64,000 nt of DNA from assembly GCF_003692615.1 (NCBI RefSeq), contig NZ_CP023540.1, forward strand, positions 62,001 to 126,000, given 5' to 3'. Under the pieces are notes generated by a model, which did no database searches, was not told where the DNA came from, and saw only the letters and a list, made by a program, of their open reading frames with translations. Source of the DNA: Chryseobacterium sp. 6424 (GTDB lineage: Bacteria; Bacteroidota; Bacteroidia; Flavobacteriales; Weeksellaceae). Made by a program: the position numbers and the translations under genes. Of the stretch, positions 43,509-52,678 are shown piece after piece (position 1 is the first letter of the stretch; each line of letters opens with the position of its first letter).

Positions 43509-44204
43509 TTATTCCAGCCGTTGCAGAAGAGGTTCTTGTCGCATCCGGCGGAATATGTTTGCCAAAGTTAACACATCTTTTTCACAATATTGAACAATTC
43601 TAAATAAGTCTTTTTCTATATGATAGATTGATGCTACCATTGAGCCATCTATGTCATCTTTCGGTGTTGGGATCTGGAAGACGTGCGCAAGTAATTCAAG
43701 CGAGATATAAGATTTGTAATCACCGAATTTCCACAGTTCCATCGTGTCCAAATGTGGGATTTCCCAGGGTTTTTTACCAAACATCTGGAAGGGTACCGGT
43801 GGCTGCATTCCGTTGATTATGAAACGCCGCGCTATCCACGGGAAATCGAACTCTTTACCGTTGTGGGCACACAAGATCACATCCCGAAGCTTCGGCCGGT
43901 TAAAAATCTGTCCAAACTCGTCCAAAAGTTTGGCTTCATCATCTCCATAGAAGCTTTTGATCAGCAGTTTTTCGCTTTTATCTAACATCCCTACACTGAT
44001 GCAGATGATCTTGCCGAACTCTGCCATAATGCCGCCACGTTCAGCATAGAAGGCTTCGGCAGTGTAATCTTCCCGGCGCTGCACCTTGGTCTTTTTGTCC
44101 CAAAGCGTTTGTCCCGCCTCACCAATATCTTCCCAATTGCTGTATTGCGGAACGGTCTCTATATCGAGAAATAATACTTTTTCCAGCGGAATATGATGCA
44201 GCAT
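43509..44204 (-). CDS. DEDD-type 3'-5' exonuclease
   Basis: 231 aa RNase-H-like fold. Exo I is FLDIETVP (Asp, Glu), exo II is CAHNGKEFDFPWIARRF (Asp) and exo III is IVQYCEKDVLTLANIF (Asp and a Tyr three before Cys-Glu). It resembles the stand-alone PolB-like predicted 3'-5' exonucleases found in Bacteroidota. It is free-standing, without a polymerase domain. 18 nt after the cytochrome gene. Confidence 0.9.
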   Translation of the reverse strand: MLHHIPLEKVLFLDIETVPQYSNWEDIGEAGQTLWDKKTKVQRREDYTAEAFYAERGGIMAEFGKIICISVGMLDKSEKLLIKSFYGDDEAKLLDEFGQIFNRPKLRDVILCAHNGKEFDFPWIARRFIINGMQPPVPFQMFGKKPWEIPHLDTMELWKFGDYKSYISLELLAHVFQIPTPKDDIDGSMVASIYHIEKDLFRIVQYCEKDVLTLANIFRRMRQEPLLQRLE

Positions 44205-44222
44205 GATATGTGTTTTTGGTGA

Positions 44223-44555
44223 TTACTCTGTTTTGGTTTCCTGTGCTTTTCGTACAGAAACTACATAATTATAAGTCAATTCATGTTGTTCATCTGTCAA
44301 CTTGGCTTTTGGCGCCATACTGTTCATAATACCTACCCAATCCTGGGCGGAGTAAGCAGCGGGATTTGGCAAATCATGGCAGCGCGCGCAGGAGTTTTCA
44401 AAAATAGTTTTTCCCATCGCCAGGTGTTCGGCGGACAGGGTTTTGCTGTCCTCTACTACCTTAGGTTTCGGCGTACACGATACAGTGAAGATGATCACTA
44501 AAATTGATGATGAGAAGACGGCTTTCTTTAGTTCTTGGATACTAGGATTGGTCAT
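44223..44555 (-). CDS. Small monohaem cytochrome c-like lipoprotein
   Basis: 110 aa. An N-terminal signal ends with the lipobox FTVSC, followed by a short linker and one haem-binding CARCH motif (about residue 57). Met in NSM or SMAPKAK could be the axial ligand. It would be a lipid-anchored electron carrier in the periplasm. First gene of the minus-strand run 44555-42516, with a TATTTTTG box at 44573-44580. Confidence 0.87.
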   Translation of the reverse strand: MTNPSIQELKKAVFSSSILVIIFTVSCTPKPKVVEDSKTLSAEHLAMGKTIFENSCARCHDLPNPAAYSAQDWVGIMNSMAPKAKLTDEQHELTYNYVVSVRKAQETKTE

Positions 44556-44572
44556 AGAATGTTCGTTTCATT

Positions 44573-44580
44573 CAAAAATA
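44573..44580 (-). promoter_or_regulatory. Promoter -7 box of the cytochrome-exonuclease-SufT run
   Basis: TATTTTTG on the minus strand, leader about 14 nt before the ATG at 44555. Confidence 0.45.
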
Positions 44581-44668
44581 AACAAATTTCCTCAACAAAT
44601 CTTTAAAGCAGTTATTCATTTTAAATATTTCAGGCAGCGATCAGCACAACTTTATATCACATATTTTG

Positions 44669-44676
44669 TATTTTTG
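44669..44676 (+). promoter_or_regulatory. Promoter -7 box of meaB
   Basis: TATTTTTG; the ATG at 44681 is at the expected transcription start, which implies a leaderless message. No good upstream element. Confidence 0.4.
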
Positions 44677-44680
44677 GGTA

Positions 44681-45673
44681 ATGACATCTTTTTCAATACC
44701 ACAACTTGTACAGGGGATCCTTAGCGGTAACAAACGGTTGCTTGCCAAAGGCATCACGCTGATTGAAAGTAAAAAAAGCGAGCACCGCCAGCTCGCTGAT
44801 GAGCTTTTGCATGAAATACTGCCACATACAGGAAGTTCGGTAAGGGTAGGTATTACCGGCGTACCGGGCGCGGGTAAATCAACATTCATTGAAAATTATG
44901 GTAAACTTCTGCTTGAAAATGGCAAGAAAGTAGCTGTTCTGGCCATAGATCCCAGTTCATCGATTAATAAAGGCTCTATCTTGGGTGATAAGACGCGTAT
45001 GGAAGAGCTGGCCAAAGAAGTCAACGCGTTCATCAGACCTTCCCCAAGTTCAGGATTTTTGGGTGGTGTCGCAAATACTACTTTTGAAACCATGCTGCTC
45101 TGCGAGGCTGCGGGATATGATTATATCCTGATAGAAACCGTCGGTGTGGGCCAAAGTGAAGTGTTGGTAGCAGATCTTACCGATGTGTTCCTGTTTCTGA
45201 AAGTCATTGGCACGGGTGATGAACTGCAGGGAATAAAACGTGGGATCATGGAAATGGTGGATGTCGTCTTCATAAATAAGGTTGAAGAAAACAACCTGCT
45301 GAAAGCTAAGAATACAAAAACAGAACTGCTGCGGGCGCTACATTTTCTGCCCGAAAAGGAAAAAGGATGGAAGGTACCGGTGCTGCTGGGCTCAGCTTTG
45401 AACAATGAAGGTTTGAATGAAATCTATCAAAAAGTGAATGAATTTGTTAACCTAAAAAACGCAAATGGCACTTTTTTAAAAGTACGTGAGCAGCAGGCTG
45501 AAAAACGTTTTGATTATTGGGTCCACGAGTATATCCTACAGAAGGCTCGAAGTGAAAACTCGGATGAATTTTACCAGAAGCACAAAAAAAATGCTTCATC
45601 CCTGGCATCTAATCCCAGTTCTGAAGCAAAAAAGTTTGTCGAACGTCTTTTAGGCAAACCGGCTACGGAGTAA
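44681..45673 (+). CDS. meaB: Methylmalonyl-CoA mutase-associated GTPase MeaB
   Basis: 330 aa from ATG 44681; a TTG at 44666 is in frame but lies in the promoter. Walker A is GVPGAGKSTF, followed by the switch region VLAIDPSS and ETVGVGQSE, and the NKVEEN base-specificity motif. MeaB/ArgK chaperones load and protect the B12-dependent methylmalonyl-CoA mutase. No mutase gene is in the window. Its end overlaps the convergent DUF4251 gene by 11 nt. Confidence 0.95.
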   Translation: MTSFSIPQLVQGILSGNKRLLAKGITLIESKKSEHRQLADELLHEILPHTGSSVRVGITGVPGAGKSTFIENYGKLLLENGKKVAVLAIDPSSSINKGSILGDKTRMEELAKEVNAFIRPSPSSGFLGGVANTTFETMLLCEAAGYDYILIETVGVGQSEVLVADLTDVFLFLKVIGTGDELQGIKRGIMEMVDVVFINKVEENNLLKAKNTKTELLRALHFLPEKEKGWKVPVLLGSALNNEGLNEIYQKVNEFVNLKNANGTFLKVREQQAEKRFDYWVHEYILQKARSENSDEFYQKHKKNASSLASNPSSEAKKFVERLLGKPATE

Positions 45674-46190
45674 CAGGGTTCTCCATGATATACCCATCAT
45701 AGGAAATAGGTTGCCGGTCGTTCGAATCTATCGATACATAGGCTTTGCCGTTAGCGAAAACTTCGATAATTATACGTCGCACCTCATTGTTGTCGTTAGG
45801 AGAGATGGTATAGATGCGGCTTCCTTTCTTACCCTCGGCCTGCACTAGCGAAAAATCTTTAGAAGTAAAGCGGTAAGAGTTTTTACTGGTATCATAACTT
45901 GGGGTGTACATTCTGCCAAAGTAAGGCAATTCAACCAGTAACTCATTACTCTTTAGACGGATTGTATAGCCATAATCCAACTGAAGCATCCGTGTGGAAC
46001 TTGAGTTCGGTAAAGAATTCATTACATTCACTACATCAAAATTGGTAGGAACGGCGCGCTGTGCCATAAAAGTAAACTCCCCGGACTGTAAAAGTGCATT
46101 TACTTTTTCTCGCGGGATGTTAGTGGTTGACCCACAGGCTGATAAAAGCATCAGCATCATGACTGATAAATATAAGGTTAGGTTTTTCAT
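45663..46190 (-). CDS. DUF4251 domain-containing lipoprotein
   Basis: 175 aa from ATG 46190 (46193 is equally possible). A lipoprotein signal ends in the lipobox LLSAC. The mature part matches the DUF4251 family of small Bacteroidota envelope proteins: FTFMAQRAVPTNFDVVNVMNSLPN, LQLDYGYTIRLKSNELLVELPYFGRMYTPSY. Role unknown. A longer frame back to 46400 is rejected because it lacks the lipobox context and has no promoter. Confidence 0.88.
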   Translation of the reverse strand: MKNLTLYLSVMMLMLLSACGSTTNIPREKVNALLQSGEFTFMAQRAVPTNFDVVNVMNSLPNSSSTRMLQLDYGYTIRLKSNELLVELPYFGRMYTPSYDTSKNSYRFTSKDFSLVQAEGKKGSRIYTISPNDNNEVRRIIIEVFANGKAYVSIDSNDRQPISYDGYIMENPVTP

Positions 46191-46213
46191 CATCTTTTTT
46201 AATACATTTAAAG

Positions 46214-46221
46214 CAAATATA
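46214..46221 (-). promoter_or_regulatory. Promoter -7 box of the DUF4251 gene
   Basis: TATATTTG on the minus strand, leader about 20 nt. Confidence 0.45.
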
Positions 46222-46296
46222 ATGCAAGGCGCCAAAAAATAGCTTTTTAATTGGAATAAAAATTGTAAACAAGAAAAAAAACAGAAATTTAAAGTT

Positions 46297-47103
46297 ATGA
46301 AAAACGTAAATAAACTATTAGGGATCGGGTTTTTGTCGCTTACCATGTTGGCATGTACTACAAACCCGATTACCGGCAGAAAATCTCTACAGATAGCCAA
46401 CGATCAGGAGATTTCGGCTATGGCATTACAGCAATACCGCGAAACGTTATCAAAATCTAAAGTAATATCCGGCACCAGCGCCGCAAACAGTGTGAAAAAT
46501 GTAGGCGCTAGAATTAAAAATGCAGCCAATAATTATTACCGAAGCATTGGTCGGGCTGATGATATGAACAACTATCAGTGGGAATTTAATCTTATTGATG
46601 ATAAACAAGTTAATGCCTGGTGTATGCCCGGCGGAAAAGTAGCTGTATATACCGGCATATTACCCATTACCAAAAATGATACTGGTTTAGCAGTGGTTAT
46701 GGGCCACGAAATTTCTCACGCGCTCGCAGGTCACGGCAATGAAAGAATTTCCCAGGCCATGGCTGCGCAGTATGGTGGCGCCATCTTAGGAGGGGTAACA
46801 AGTGGCCAGATGGCTACCATCTTTCAACAGGTTTACCCTATCGGAGCACAGGTCGCATTGTTAAAATATGGCCGTGCACAGGAACTGGAAGCCGATGAAA
46901 TGGGACTTTATCTAATGGCAATGGCCGGATATGATCCACGGCAGGCGCAACCGTTCTGGGAAAGGATGGAGGCCTCAAGTGCCGGTAACAGACCTCCGGA
47001 GTTCTTATCAACCCACCCAAGTCCTGAAAGTCGACGTTCAGACATTCAAAAAAGGCTTCCAAAAGCATTAGAGTATTATAAAGCCGCAGGCGGTAAAATA
47101 TAG
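46297..47103 (+). CDS. M48 family metallopeptidase lipoprotein (BepA/LoiP-like)
   Basis: 268 aa. The lipobox LTMLAC is followed by the M48 domain: zinc ligands His137 and His141 in GHEISHALAGH, and Glu in QELEADEMGLYLMA. The C-terminal STHPSPESRRSDIQ is the usual M48C end. Such proteins are periplasmic or outer-membrane-bound and act on misfolded outer-membrane proteins. Confidence 0.94.
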   Translation: MKNVNKLLGIGFLSLTMLACTTNPITGRKSLQIANDQEISAMALQQYRETLSKSKVISGTSAANSVKNVGARIKNAANNYYRSIGRADDMNNYQWEFNLIDDKQVNAWCMPGGKVAVYTGILPITKNDTGLAVVMGHEISHALAGHGNERISQAMAAQYGGAILGGVTSGQMATIFQQVYPIGAQVALLKYGRAQELEADEMGLYLMAMAGYDPRQAQPFWERMEASSAGNRPPEFLSTHPSPESRRSDIQKRLPKALEYYKAAGGKI

Positions 47104-47123
47104 AACAGACAGTAACACTAAAG

Positions 47124-47160
47124 CCTTCCTGAAAATTAATCATTCTTGGGAAGGTTTTTT
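47124..47160 (+). terminator. Terminator after the M48 gene
   Basis: CCTTCC (47124-47129) / GGAAGG (47149-47154) with a 19-nt loop and a six-T run; 20 nt after the stop. The long loop makes it a moderate terminator. Confidence 0.6.
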
Positions 47161-47173
47161 AATCATCCATAAA

Positions 47174-47488
47174 ATGAAAAATTTACACTTTATAGGTTTC
47201 CTGCTATTGGGACTTGCTTTTTTGCTGTACTATCTGCTACCGGAGTTTTCTTTCGTGAAACTGTTTGAACCCATCAGTCTGATGGGGATACTTGCCGGTA
47301 TCGGTATCGGGCTGATCATCGGGGGTATCGTAGGCTATGTAAGTAAAGGTTCGGCGCTGAAGGAAGAACATAGACGCCGTGAACTTGCCCAGCTTCGGAA
47401 AGAAAAAGAAGAACTGGAAAAACAGGCACTGGCTAACCAGCACGCTGCTGAAAAGCTTAAAAACGAAAATCCCCAGAATTTTTATTAA
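47174..47488 (+). CDS. Small two-helix membrane protein, hypothetical
   Basis: 104 aa. Two hydrophobic helices (about 5-22 and 34-57, glycine-rich IGIGLIIGGIVGY) are followed by a cytoplasmic charged coiled-coil tail (about 60-104). No family recognised. It stands between two terminators, so it has its own transcript or reads through from the M48 gene. Confidence 0.8.
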   Translation: MKNLHFIGFLLLGLAFLLYYLLPEFSFVKLFEPISLMGILAGIGIGLIIGGIVGYVSKGSALKEEHRRRELAQLRKEKEELEKQALANQHAAEKLKNENPQNFY

Positions 47489-47501
47489 TCTGAGGATTTT
47501 C
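47465..47501. terminator. Bidirectional terminator overlapping a stop codon
   Basis: GAAAATCC (47465-47472) / GGATTTTC (47494-47501) with an inner CAGA/TCTG pair. The arms overlap the last codons of the small membrane-protein gene. Short T-rich runs follow on both strands, serving the convergent outer-membrane-protein gene too. Confidence 0.6.
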
Positions 47502-47522
47502 TTATTTCTATAAAAGAAGTGC

Positions 47523-48158
47523 TTAAAACTTATAGCCAAGGCCTAGCATGAACAGGCTGGGGCGGTTATCATACACTATTTGTTGGTTCTCATCTGCGAC
47601 AGTCGTTACAAATTCTCGTTGGTCCTTAGAGAAAGCTCCTTCGTATTTGGCTGAAACGATCAGGTTTTTAAGTTCGCTTTGCAGACCAAATTGATAGCCC
47701 ACTGTGAAGTCTTTGGTTTTTACCTGTTCTACAAAACTACGGAAATTATCTCCTTTGCTTAAGTTAAAAGTACCAACGGGTCCTATAAAAGCGCTTAATG
47801 TATTCCCCAATAATCTGTACCCTAACAAAACGGGTACATCAATTCGGTTTGTTTTGGCTTCCAGGGTAGTTTCCTGGCCCGTAACATCCGTAACAGTTGC
47901 TTCATTTTTAAAGGTAGAATAATAAATCTCGGGCATCAGATAAAGTGACATGGGCAAATCTGCCTTTAGGGAAAGGCCTATATTGAAGCCGGTGATGTTC
48001 TTGCCTTTTTCAGAAATAGCAGTATTGGTGGCATCTTTAAAATTTTTCCAGGTAGCGGAACTTGTCGGGATAAGTACGTTGGCTTTTCCGGCGAATGAAA
48101 GCTGTGCCGAGGCAAAAATGCTGGCTCCCAGCATCGCTATGGTGAATATTTTAGTCAT
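47523..48158 (-). CDS. Outer-membrane beta-barrel protein (PorT/OmpW-like)
   Basis: 211 aa with a signal peptide (about 1-18, ending FASAQ) and a strand-rich body ending in LGLGYKF, a terminal aromatic residue typical of outer-membrane barrels. It overlaps mlaF by 8 nt and is last in the mlaE-mlaF run, so it may be the outer-membrane partner of that lipid transporter, or simply linked. Family assignment is only general. Confidence 0.85.
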   Translation of the reverse strand: MTKIFTIAMLGASIFASAQLSFAGKANVLIPTSSATWKNFKDATNTAISEKGKNITGFNIGLSLKADLPMSLYLMPEIYYSTFKNEATVTDVTGQETTLEAKTNRIDVPVLLGYRLLGNTLSAFIGPVGTFNLSKGDNFRSFVEQVKTKDFTVGYQFGLQSELKNLIVSAKYEGAFSKDQREFVTTVADENQQIVYDNRPSLFMLGLGYKF

Positions 48159-48960
48159 TATTATTAGGTTTGGTTACAACCTTATCAATTGACGTTTTGT
48201 TGGTCTCAAGGAAGTACTCGCGCAGTTCTTTGAAAAGTTCCGAAGAGTAAACGAAATCAATCAGGTTCTTATTGCCTGCATTAATCAGGATGTCTTTATT
48301 GCCTTCCCATTCCTTGATGCCTAATCGCAGATATACAATTTTCTCGCCAATTGTCATCACCGAGTTCATGTCGTGCGAGTTGATGATGGTAGTTGTATTA
48401 TATTCTTTGGTGATCTCCATCAGCAAATCATCAATGATATTCGAAGTATAAGGATCGAGCCCCGAGTTCGGTTCATCGCAGAACAAATATTTCGGGTTGT
48501 TTACGATCGCGCGTGCAATTGCCACCCTTTTCTGCATGCCGCCTGAAATTTCAGAAGGATATTTACGGTTGGCTTTTTCAAGATGTACACGGCCAATCAC
48601 TTCAAGCACGCGTCTTTTTTTCTCGCGGTAAGACAGGTTGGTGAACATATCTAACGGGAAGGCTATGTTTTCTTCCACCGTCATGGAGTCAAATAGTGCG
48701 CTCCCCTGGAATACAGTGCCGATCTCTGACCGTAGTCCCTGTTTTTCTTCGCGTGACATGTTGTTAATGTTTCTGCCATCGAAAAGTATTTCCCCCGAAG
48801 TCGGCTGAAATACATTCAACAAACTTTTAAGGAAAACTGTTTTTCCCGAACCACTCTGCCCGATGATGAGGTTTACTTTACCCGTTTCAAAAGTGGTACT
48901 GATGCCTTTTAGAACCTCTATGCCATCGAAACTTTTCTTTAAATCTTTTACTTCAATCAT
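48151..48960 (-). CDS. mlaF: Mla-type ABC transporter ATPase
   Basis: 269 aa from ATG 48960, which overlaps the mlaE stop as ATGA; a longer frame to 49020 adds 20 unlikely residues. Walker A is GQSGSGKTVF, the signature SGGMQKRVAIARA, Walker B FCDEPNSGLDP and the switch His in INSHDMNSV. It powers phospholipid movement between inner and outer membranes with MlaE and MlaD. The mlaD-like gene is about 10 kb away at 59467. Confidence 0.95.
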   Translation of the reverse strand: MIEVKDLKKSFDGIEVLKGISTTFETGKVNLIIGQSGSGKTVFLKSLLNVFQPTSGEILFDGRNINNMSREEKQGLRSEIGTVFQGSALFDSMTVEENIAFPLDMFTNLSYREKKRRVLEVIGRVHLEKANRKYPSEISGGMQKRVAIARAIVNNPKYLFCDEPNSGLDPYTSNIIDDLLMEITKEYNTTTIINSHDMNSVMTIGEKIVYLRLGIKEWEGNKDILINAGNKNLIDFVYSSELFKELREYFLETNKTSIDKVVTKPNNND

Positions 48961-49712
48961 CAGCTGAGGAACATTTGGGTTAAAATTAAATTGGTGATAA
49001 TGATGGCTACGATCGTCCATACTACCGCTTGTGTACTTGCGCGGCCCACTTCTAACGAGCCACCTTTTACGTTATACCCGAAAAACGCGGGGATGGTGGC
49101 GATAAGGAACGCGAATACCGCTGTTTTAAAGAAAGCATACCAAATGAAATGTTGTGGCATATACATCTGTATCCCGGTAATATAATCTGCCTTGCTCCAG
49201 CTTCCGGTAGCAACACCTGCCAGGTAACCACCCCAGATACCAAATACGATACTGATCGCGATAAGTAATGGGTTAAAGACTACGCTGGCAATTATTTTAG
49301 GTAAAATAAGGAAGTTTGGGGAGTTTACGCCCATAATGTCCAGCGCGTCAATCTGTTCCGTCACGCGCATGGTCCCGATACTTGAGGCGATATATGAGCC
49401 TACTTTTCCGGCTAAGATTACCGATATGATGGTAGGAGCAAACTCCAGTATCAATACCACTTTGGTAGCATAACCGATGAACGAATTAGGGATTGGGAAG
49501 GTGGATGCCTTGAAGTTGTTAGACATCTGAATAGCTACAACCGCCCCTACAAATATAGAGGTGAAGAGTACGAGCCCGAAAGAATTAACGCCCAAATCAT
49601 TGATTTCCCGCATGAAAAGTTTACCGAAAACAGATGATTTCTGCGGGCGTTTTATGGTTTTTGACATCAGGAGGAAATAACCGCCCAACTCGCCCAAAAA
49701 TTTTTTTAACAT
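48960..49712 (-). CDS. mlaE: MlaE/YrbE family permease
   Basis: 250 aa with five or six membrane helices. The MlaE signatures are LGVNSFGLVLFTSIFVGAVVAIQ, FAPTIISVILAGKVGSYIASSIGTMRVTEQIDALDIMGV and the C-terminal helix GASTQAVVWTIV-like region. It is the membrane subunit of the ABC lipid transporter. It overlaps mlaF by 3 nt and lies 36 nt after the sugar transferase gene. Confidence 0.95.
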   Translation of the reverse strand: MLKKFLGELGGYFLLMSKTIKRPQKSSVFGKLFMREINDLGVNSFGLVLFTSIFVGAVVAIQMSNNFKASTFPIPNSFIGYATKVVLILEFAPTIISVILAGKVGSYIASSIGTMRVTEQIDALDIMGVNSPNFLILPKIIASVVFNPLLIAISIVFGIWGGYLAGVATGSWSKADYITGIQMYMPQHFIWYAFFKTAVFAFLIATIPAFFGYNVKGGSLEVGRASTQAVVWTIVAIIITNLILTQMFLS

Positions 49713-49748
49713 TTCGCTAAATTAATGTTTTATTTATTTCTAAAATTC

Positions 49749-51116
49749 TTAATTGGCATTTTTATCTCCGCCCAGAACTAAAAACACTGTTTTAAAGATA
49801 ATCACCAAATCGAGCATGAAACTCCAGTTTTTTACGTAAAAAGCATCCGCCAGTATACGTTTCTGCATTTTAATATCCATATTTCCGCTGTCGCCCCGAA
49901 GCCCGTTTACCTGCGCAAGCCCGGTTACACCCGGTCTCACCAAACTTCGTACCGAATATCTGCCAATTTTAAGTTTATAGAAGTCATCCACCAGCAACAT
50001 ATGGGGACGTGGTCCTACAACCGACATCTCACCTTTCAGTACGTTGATGAACTGTGGCATCTCATCCAGACTGGTTTTGCGTAGAAACCTGCCGATTTTT
50101 GTAATCCGCGGGTCATTTTTACCAGTCGTTGTCTGTACAGCATCTTTGTATGCATACATCGTACGGAATTTAATACAGTTAAACACCCCATCATGAAAGC
50201 CATATCTTTTCTGTATGAAAAAAACGGGTCCTTTGCTGTCAAGTTTTATCAAAAAGGCAATTAATGGGAATAGCCAACTGGCGATGAGGACTAGGATAAC
50301 TATGGAAAAGGCAATGTCAAAAGTCCTTTTCAGGACAATGTTCGTGAGGAAATCTAACGGAAATTTTGAGCGCAGCAATATCGGCTGCATATCGATATAA
50401 GCCAAGTCGTATTGAAAAAAATTATTTCGGGAAGCGCTTGGGACTAATGATATGCGTACTTTATGAAGTTCGGCCAGTCTGTAAATCTCCCGTTCTTCGT
50501 GTTTTTCAAAACCTGCTGTGGAAAGATATACTGTGTGGATCCCATGCAGGTGCCAAAAATCAATCAGTTGATCGAAATCCAGAGTCTGCTGGTCCGGATA
50601 TTCAAAAATTTTAAAACCATAATCTTTCCTTTGCTTCAAGATGTCTTTAAGGATTTCTGTGGAAGCATCTTTGCTCAGGAACATTACATTCCGGTAGTTG
50701 ATCCCCAGCGTCCGCAGATACTTCAGCATGAAAAATATAATAGATTTCACGAAGAACAGCATGAAAAACAGCCAAATGGCGATATAAAACTGATCTCTAC
50801 CCAAGAAATTATTGTTACTTACTTTGGCCATTAGCATGACGCCAAAAATAAAGATGAATATATGGGTGATTAACCGCTCGAGGTAGATGGTATATGTAAG
50901 ATTCCGTGCGACGGAGTAAAGTTTGGTGCGCCCACTCAGTAAGATCCAGAAGAATGTCAGCAAAAGTATCGTGAAGATGTTCTGCTCCCAGACATCTGCT
51001 GTATATTGTTCCTTATGATTCCTTATGAAATAAAAAAGAAATACCCCGGCAATAACCAGTACATCCAATAAAATGATGACAAGTTTAAAGTACCTGGAAT
51101 ACCGAATTTTCTGCAT
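49749..51116 (-). CDS. Polyprenyl-phosphate sugar-1-phosphate transferase (WcaJ/exopolysaccharide type)
   Basis: 455 aa. Four N-terminal membrane helices (about 10-125), a CoA-binding-like middle domain, then a reentrant helix and the bacterial sugar transferase domain: [32 protein letters not shown], and [26 protein letters not shown]. It starts lipid-linked polysaccharide synthesis by moving a sugar-1-phosphate to undecaprenyl phosphate. The sugar is unknown, and no other polysaccharide genes are nearby except the glycosyltransferase at 63322. Confidence 0.93.
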   Translation of the reverse strand: MQKIRYSRYFKLVIILLDVLVIAGVFLFYFIRNHKEQYTADVWEQNIFTILLLTFFWILLSGRTKLYSVARNLTYTIYLERLITHIFIFIFGVMLMAKVSNNNFLGRDQFYIAIWLFFMLFFVKSIIFFMLKYLRTLGINYRNVMFLSKDASTEILKDILKQRKDYGFKIFEYPDQQTLDFDQLIDFWHLHGIHTVYLSTAGFEKHEEREIYRLAELHKVRISLVPSASRNNFFQYDLAYIDMQPILLRSKFPLDFLTNIVLKRTFDIAFSIVILVLIASWLFPLIAFLIKLDSKGPVFFIQKRYGFHDGVFNCIKFRTMYAYKDAVQTTTGKNDPRITKIGRFLRKTSLDEMPQFINVLKGEMSVVGPRPHMLLVDDFYKLKIGRYSVRSLVRPGVTGLAQVNGLRGDSGNMDIKMQKRILADAFYVKNWSFMLDLVIIFKTVFLVLGGDKNAN

Positions 51117-51150
51117 GAAACCGAATTACATCAGGTAAATTTACCATATT

Positions 51151-51783
51151 TTATGGAATATTCAAATATTTATGTGTCTGTACTGAAGCCTGCCATTTAG
51201 GGTTTGCAAGGATAAAGTCGGTGATCTTAGGATACATTTCATTACGTTTGCTCCACTCGCTTTGTAGATACAGTCTACATGTGGGTGCTACTTTGGCAGC
51301 CTGTTCTTCTGCGAACTTAAAGTCATTATTGTTGAACACGATGACTTTCAACTCTTTTGCGAGATTGTAAATTTCGGGGAGCGGTAAACCAGTTTTTTTG
51401 GGAGAAAGGGTAATCCAATCCAAAGTACCGCTTACAGGGTACGCGCCAGAAGTTTCTATATGTATCGTACAGCCCAGTTCCTTCAATCTGCCGGTTAGTA
51501 TATCGAGATTCCACATCAGTGGTTCGCCACCGGTTAAAATAATGGTTTTGCAGTGTGCCGCGGCAGTTTCGGCGATATATTCGGCACTCATCAGCGGGTG
51601 CAGGTCTGGGTCCCAACTTTCTTTCACGTCGCACCAGTGGCAGCCTACATCGCAGCCACCCAGACGAATGAAATAGGCGGCTTTGCCGGTATGGGCACCT
51701 TCGCCCTGTAAGGTATAAAAATGCTCCATCACCGGAAGCATTTTCCCTTCTTTCATTAAGATATTTTCTTCTTCTTTAGTCAT
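51151..51783 (-). CDS. queE: 7-carboxy-7-deazaguanine synthase QueE
   Basis: 210 aa radical-SAM enzyme that contracts the pterin ring in the queuosine pathway. The cluster motif is CDVGCHWC (CxxxCxxC) after RLGG, with TGGEPLMW as the SAM-binding glycine motif. Overlaps folD by 8 nt. The other queuosine genes are not here. Confidence 0.95.
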   Translation of the reverse strand: MTKEEENILMKEGKMLPVMEHFYTLQGEGAHTGKAAYFIRLGGCDVGCHWCDVKESWDPDLHPLMSAEYIAETAAAHCKTIILTGGEPLMWNLDILTGRLKELGCTIHIETSGAYPVSGTLDWITLSPKKTGLPLPEIYNLAKELKVIVFNNNDFKFAEEQAAKVAPTCRLYLQSEWSKRNEMYPKITDFILANPKWQASVQTHKYLNIP

Positions 51784-52660
51784 TATAAACAGAGGTTTTG
51801 TATGCCAGGATGGTGTTTTTCATCAGCATGGCGCGCGTCATGGGTCCTACGCCTCCCGGTACAGGAGTGATGGCAGAGGCGATTGCACGGCAGCTTTCAA
51901 AGTCTACGTCACCGGCCAGGTAATAGCCCTTTGGCGAATCATCATCAATCCTGGTAATTCCGACATCGATGATGATGGCCCCTTTTTTAATCATATCCGC
52001 TTTTAGGAAACCAGGGTCACCCAGGGCGGTGATTACGATGTCGGCGTTTTTAGTAAACTCCTCGATATGAGGGGTGTAGGAGTGTGTGAGTGTTACAGTA
52101 GCGTTGCCTGGGAAATCCTTGCGCCCCATCAGGATACTCATGGGTTTGCCGACAATTCTGCTGCGACCAATGATGACGCAATGCTTACCCTTTGTATCAA
52201 TCTGGTATCTTTCAAGAAGTGTGAGGATGCCGAATGGCGTTGCCGGTAGAAAGGTATCCATTTCAAGAGCCATTTTCCCGAAATTTTCCGGGTGAAAGCC
52301 ATCCACGTCTTTCCTGGGGTCAATCGCCATAATGATTCTTTCTTGGTCGATCTGTGGTGGTAATGGCAACTGAACAATAAAGCCATCTACTTCTTTAGAA
52401 AGGTTCAATTCATGTATTTTCTCGAGCAGTTCAGCTTCTGAAACCGTACTCGGGAATTTTATCAGGGAAGAACGGAAACCTACTTCTTCGCAATCCTTTA
52501 TTTTGTTGTTCACATAGGCAATGCTGGCACCGTTGTGTCCTACAAGGATCGCCACTAGATGTGGTGGACGGCGTTTTGCAGCTACTATCTTCTTAACTTC
52601 TTCGCGGATTTCTTTCTTTATTTCCTTTGAAACTTTAAGTCCATCGAGAATCTGTGTCAT
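51776..52660 (-). CDS. folD: Bifunctional methylenetetrahydrofolate dehydrogenase/cyclohydrolase FolD
   Basis: 294 aa. It interconverts 5,10-methylene- and 10-formyl-tetrahydrofolate with NADP. Signature segments: YVNNKIKDCEEVGF (catalytic Lys), the VQLPLP motif, the GRSRIVGKPM nucleotide loop and the C-terminal PGGVGPMT. It lies between pgi (18 nt) and queE (overlap). Confidence 0.97.
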   Translation of the reverse strand: MTQILDGLKVSKEIKKEIREEVKKIVAAKRRPPHLVAILVGHNGASIAYVNNKIKDCEEVGFRSSLIKFPSTVSEAELLEKIHELNLSKEVDGFIVQLPLPPQIDQERIIMAIDPRKDVDGFHPENFGKMALEMDTFLPATPFGILTLLERYQIDTKGKHCVIIGRSRIVGKPMSILMGRKDFPGNATVTLTHSYTPHIEEFTKNADIVITALGDPGFLKADMIKKGAIIIDVGITRIDDDSPKGYYLAGDVDFESCRAIASAITPVPGGVGPMTRAMLMKNTILAYKTSVYND

Positions 52661-52678
52661 TTTTACTTTTTTTTAGAT

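Noticed and set aside
46190..46400. N-terminal extension of the DUF4251 protein (70 residues)
   Set aside because: It contains the promoter box at 46214-46221 and the start of the opposite-strand M48 gene; the true protein begins with a lipoprotein signal at 46190.
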